Shown here: in pieces, positions 60,839 through 64,000 of the stretch
Layout of the letters: every line of letters begins with the position of its first letter
Position numbering within the stretch: the first letter of the stretch is position 1
NCBI RefSeq assembly: GCF_001658005.1
Contig: NZ_CP015986.1
Coordinates: forward strand, 186,001 to 250,000
Direction of reading: 5' to 3'
DNA: 64,000 nucleotides
DNA from: Sphingobium sp. EP60837
Lineage (GTDB): Bacteria > Pseudomonadota > Alphaproteobacteria > Sphingomonadales > Sphingomonadaceae
Position numbers and translations under genes: made by a program
Notes under the pieces: model-generated
The model's database searches: none
What the model saw: only the letters and a program-made list of their open reading frames with translations
What the model was told of the DNA's origin: nothing

Positions 60839-63080
60839 TGGCCGTCACTTTTCCTTTGGACAAGGTTACAACCTGCCCCTCTTCCAATTTCTCCAACGCG
60901 GCTGATGGAAAGCGCAACGTCACGCTTGTGCCTCCGCCATCCGCATCACTCAGGCGAATTTCGCCCATATGTTCCTCCACGATCTTCTTTACGATCGCGA
61001 GGCCCAGACCCGTACCCTTGCTGCGCGTCGTCATATAAGGCTCCAGCACGCGCTCCCGTTCCGGCGGTAGTCCGATGCCGTCGTCCCTGACCTCGATCAG
61101 CAGATGCCCATCCTCCTGCGCAAGGGTCATGCGAACATGGCCCCGCGCCTCCCCTTCGACGGGGTCGGGTTTAGGCTCTATGGCTTCCACCGCATTCTTG
61201 ACGATGTTGGTCAGGGCCTGCCCCAGTTGCCGCCGGTCGCAGACCAATTCCATATTGGGTGAAGCACTGCGGAATTCAAACCGCACATCCGGATGCGCCA
61301 CCTCATGCAGAAACAGCGCATGACGGGCGATGTCCGCCACTGCCTCGCGCCGGAACACTGGTTTGGGCATGCGTGCGAAGGATGAGAATTCGTCCACGAT
61401 GCGTCGCAAATCTCCGACCTGCCGAACGATCGTGCCGGTCAGCCGGGTAAAGGTCGCCTTGTCGCTGGTAACCTCGTCAGCATAGCGGCGCTGCAGGCGT
61501 TCCGCGGCGAGTTGGATCGGGGTCAGCGGGTTCTTGATTTCATGAGCGATGCGCCGCGCGACGTCGGACCATGCGGCGCGACGCTGGTCTGACAACTGCT
61601 GCGTTATGTCATCAAAGGTAAGGATGTGGCGCGACGCATCCTCCGAAACCTTGACCGCCAACGTCCGCACTTCGCCATGAGCACGCGTTTGGACGATGCC
61701 AGCCCCCTCCTCCGATGCGATGAGAGCTGCAAGTTCCGGCGACACCGCCGTCAGCGGCCGCCCCACCGGATCATCCCCTTCCCTCACGAGAATAGCCGCC
61801 GCGGAGCTGTTCAGCAGGAGAATGATCCCGTCGCGATCCACCGACAGCACGCCCGCCGACACGCCCGACAAGATTGCTTCGATAAAGGCGCGCCGCTCAT
61901 CGAGTTGGCTATTCGCCGCCACAAGCGCGCCTGTTTGTGCCTCCAGTCGCTGGGTCATCCGATTGAAGGCTGCGGCCAAGGTGCCGATCTCGTCGCGCGC
62001 TTGCGGATTGGACACGCGCGCCGACAGGTCTCCCGCCGTGATGCGCCGGGCTGCCGTCACCAACTCATTCACAGGGCGGACCATCCAGTCAGCCACTGCC
62101 AGCGCGATATAGACCGCTATGCCGACAAGCAGCAAAGACCCAACGAACAATGCGACGTTGAAACGAAGCTGCAATGCGCGGGATTGGGCAGCAAATATAT
62201 CATAGTCTGAGAGCACTTTTTGCGCGCGTTCGACGTTGCTGAACGCCGTGGAACCGGAATCGCGCGTCGCATACAGATATATTTTCGCACCGGGATAGAG
62301 CAGCGTCACCGCTTCGATCTGGTTGGGTTTGGCAGCAACGACGACATTCTCGCCTGCTTCCAACCTTTTAACGACCTCCAGTGACAGCATTTCCGAAGCT
62401 GGGCGGCTGTCTGGATCGACGGTGGCTGCAGTACGCGCGACACCGTCCTTGCCGACTTCGATAATCGCCGATCGGTTCAGTTTCCGCGTCACGACCTGAT
62501 AGATATAGCCTTCCGCAAAGCGGGGGCTCGAAACATTGGACTGCGTCAGATAGTCGCGGAGGTCGCTCGCCATGGTGACCGTTTCGTCGCCAACCTCCCG
62601 CAAATTCTGTTCATAATAGCCGCGGGCGAGGTCGCTTGCATTTTGCAACATTCCGCGTGCGCTGTCGGAAAACCAGAACTGCACGCCATATTGGAACAGG
62701 AGGGAAGCGAAAATTACCACCAGCAACATCGGCACGCTGGCGACGATCGAGAAGATGGCGACCAACCGCACGTGAAGCTGACCCTCGCTCCCGATCGCCG
62801 ACTGTGCCGCGCGGCGCTTGGCGACCCGGCGTCCCAGTAGAACTAGCAGCGCAATTGCAGGGACAAGATTGCCGACCAGCAGCAGGGCGACGATGGGCGG
62901 CGTCAACAACGTGTAGGACTGGCCCTGGCCCGAGAGCAGAAAGTAGGTGAGGCCCGCCGTCCCGAGAAAAAGGAGGAGCGTGATAGTCTCGACCAGCGGC
63001 GCCAGGTGACGACGTAGGAAGGGCGGAAAATATCTCTTCCATGCCCGACCTCGCGTGGAGAGAGTCACTGCACCTTGCAT
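60828..63080 (-). CDS. ntrY: sensor histidine kinase NtrY
   Basis: Membrane sensor kinase for NtrX. N-terminal hydrophobic helices (about residues 25-85 hold two, another lies near 120), a periplasmic segment to about 275, a further membrane helix, a HAMP domain (VNELVTAARRITAGDLSARV), a PAS domain, then the H-box RRIAHEIKNPLTPIQLAAER and the ATPase boxes NIVKNAVEAIE, DDGIGLP and GTGLGLAIVKKIVEEHMG. ATG 63080 is the preferred start (750 residues); codons further upstream add an unlikely Cys-rich leader. It lies 95 bases downstream of ntrC. Confidence 0.93.
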   Translation of the reverse strand: MQGAVTLSTRGRAWKRYFPPFLRRHLAPLVETITLLLFLGTAGLTYFLLSGQGQSYTLLTPPIVALLLVGNLVPAIALLVLLGRRVAKRRAAQSAIGSEGQLHVRLVAIFSIVASVPMLLVVIFASLLFQYGVQFWFSDSARGMLQNASDLARGYYEQNLREVGDETVTMASDLRDYLTQSNVSSPRFAEGYIYQVVTRKLNRSAIIEVGKDGVARTAATVDPDSRPASEMLSLEVVKRLEAGENVVVAAKPNQIEAVTLLYPGAKIYLYATRDSGSTAFSNVERAQKVLSDYDIFAAQSRALQLRFNVALFVGSLLLVGIAVYIALAVADWMVRPVNELVTAARRITAGDLSARVSNPQARDEIGTLAAAFNRMTQRLEAQTGALVAANSQLDERRAFIEAILSGVSAGVLSVDRDGIILLLNSSAAAILVREGDDPVGRPLTAVSPELAALIASEEGAGIVQTRAHGEVRTLAVKVSEDASRHILTFDDITQQLSDQRRAAWSDVARRIAHEIKNPLTPIQLAAERLQRRYADEVTSDKATFTRLTGTIVRQVGDLRRIVDEFSSFARMPKPVFRREAVADIARHALFLHEVAHPDVRFEFRSASPNMELVCDRRQLGQALTNIVKNAVEAIEPKPDPVEGEARGHVRMTLAQEDGHLLIEVRDDGIGLPPERERVLEPYMTTRSKGTGLGLAIVKKIVEEHMGEIRLSDADGGGTSVTLRFPSAALEKLEEGQVVTLSKGKVTANGA

Positions 63081-63175
63081 AGTGGCTTTCTTACAACAAC
63101 GCCGTGCTTGTTCAAACACAGTAATTAGGGCGGCGTGTCCCTTGGCCGGACACTTCAGTCGGCTCGTCCCAGCGA

Positions 63176-64000
63176 TCAGTCCGCAATGCGCAATTGGAGC
63201 GGGTCCAATCCATAGTCCGTCAGCTTTTTCCGCAGAGTGTTCCGGTTGATCCCCAGGAGCCCGGCCGCGCGAATCTGATTGCCGTCCACGCTCGCCAGCG
63301 TTTCCTGGAACAAGATTGGCTCGATTACGGCGAGCAGGTCGTCATGCAAATTCCGGTTGGGCTGGCCTAGGCCAATGCCCAGCTGCCGCTTCGCCCATTC
63401 CCGTACGGCCTGACCAAGTTGATCCGCCGGCGCCGCATAATCGGCTGGCACCATGTCGAGCGGTAGGCTGTTACGAAGCACATCTGCCGCAATCACATTT
63501 TCACGGCTTAGCACCGCGAGCCGCTGCATAAGATTCTGCAACTCGCGGACATTGCCTGGCCAATGATAGGCCATCAGAAGCTGTGCCGCGTCGTCGGAGA
63601 GTGACTTGCGCGGCAACCCCTCTTGCGCGGCGCGATCAAGGAAATGCCTGGCCAACAAGATCACATCCTCCCGTCGCTCCCGCAGCGCTGGCAGTGAGAT
63701 GGGCACGACATTCAACCGGTAGTAGAGATCCTGCCGGAATTTGTTTTCCTCGATCAGCCGCGGCAGGTCTTTATTTGTAGCGGCGATGATGCGGACATTC
63801 ACGCGTACGGGCTTGGATCCGCCGACGGTCGTCACCTCGCCTGATTGTAAAACGCGCAGCAACCGCGTCTGCGCCTCCATCGGCATGTCCCCGATTTCAT
63901 CGAGGAAGAGCGTGCCGCCCTGCGCCTGCTCGAACTTTCCGGCTGTCCGAACACTCGCCCCTGTGAAAGCGCCCTTTTCATAACCGAACAGTTCGGCTTC
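63176..64000 (-). CDS. ntrC: nitrogen regulation protein NtrC, C-terminal part (5' end outside the window)
   Basis: Sigma-54-dependent activator of nitrogen-assimilation genes. The frame is open to the right edge; the visible 274 residues start in the AAA+ domain at [14 protein letters not shown], with the intact GAFTGA loop, then [12 protein letters not shown] (Walker B), the arginine-finger region [13 protein letters not shown] and the Fis-type C-terminal helix-turn-helix ([19 protein letters not shown]). The receiver domain is outside the window. The intact loop implies that the genome also has RpoN. First visible gene of the ntrC-ntrY-ntrX-hfq-hflX series. Confidence 0.96.
   Translation of the reverse strand, partial: EAELFGYEKGAFTGASVRTAGKFEQAQGGTLFLDEIGDMPMEAQTRLLRVLQSGEVTTVGGSKPVRVNVRIIAATNKDLPRLIEENKFRQDLYYRLNVVPISLPALRERREDVILLARHFLDRAAQEGLPRKSLSDDAAQLLMAYHWPGNVRELQNLMQRLAVLSRENVIAADVLRNSLPLDMVPADYAAPADQLGQAVREWAKRQLGIGLGQPNRNLHDDLLAVIEPILFQETLASVDGNQIRAAGLLGINRNTLRKKLTDYGLDPLQLRIAD

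Noticed and set aside
1..64000. CRISPR array, prophage, toxin-antitoxin or other defence island
   Set aside because: No regularly spaced repeats, phage structural genes, integrase or defence-type domains were found; gene content is core metabolism and housekeeping.

Overview
The window is high-GC chromosomal DNA of an alphaproteobacterium, almost certainly a sphingomonad (Sphingomonadales, Sphingobium/Novosphingobium-like). The reasons are the gene order ntrC-ntrY-ntrX-hfq-hflX/mazG, a DivL-type kinase with Tyr in place of the phospho-accepting His, a tandem (double) Hfq, the divL-tsaE-amgK-murU-addB-addA-trxA cluster, and the codon style. Nearly all genes are core housekeeping genes. The only mobile DNA is a tandem pair of one insertion sequence. 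I see no CRISPR array, prophage, integron or defence island.

Layout. 1-4950: propionate/methylmalonyl pathway (C-terminal part of methylmalonyl-CoA mutase, biotin synthase, biotin-carrying propionyl-CoA carboxylase alpha). 5015-8918: secreted HSL-type esterase, divergent MHS-family transporter, alanine racemase. 8979-11886: a PHA locus (thiolase, PhaC-like protein, divergent PhaR). 11968-15587: proS, hslVU with a candidate heat-shock promoter. 15723-24638: two small proteins (one an entericidin-type lipoprotein), tRNA-Val, DPP IV-like peptidase, asd, YjdF-like membrane protein, hydrolase, amn, peroxiredoxin, yqgE. 24759-37586: ahcY, then the overlapping divL-tsaE-amgK-murU-addB-addA run and trxA. 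37665-46316: IMPase-like phosphatase, argJ, secA, DUF983 protein, tRNA-Ser, MltB-type transglycosylase, D-Ala-D-Ala carboxypeptidase. 46313-53020: tmk-holB-metG-tatD-MBL-protease-MFS, mostly with 4-bp overlaps.

The most interesting spot is 53112-53139: a 28-bp sequence with the architecture of a chromosomal dif site (XerD arm identical to that of E. coli dif, 6-bp TATATA centre, XerC arm ending in ATAA). If real, it marks the replication terminus/chromosome-dimer-resolution site. Two head-to-tail copies of a 1704-bp ISNCY/IS1202-type element lie one base plus a 5-bp AGGCC target repeat beyond its XerC arm, with the same AGGCC between the copies and after the second. GGGNAGGG (KOPS-like) octamers found by eye mostly point towards this site from the left.

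56636-64000: mazG, hflX, the double hfq, and the nitrogen-regulatory genes ntrX, ntrY and ntrC (ntrC runs off the end). NtrX has lost the GAFTGA loop while NtrC keeps it.

Small-scale features include a three-member intergenic palindromic repeat family, several terminators, two promoters placed so that their mRNAs should be leaderless, and an orphan plus-strand terminator that may end a small RNA. Coordinates of starts were chosen from ribosome-binding sites and overlaps and are my readings, not database calls.
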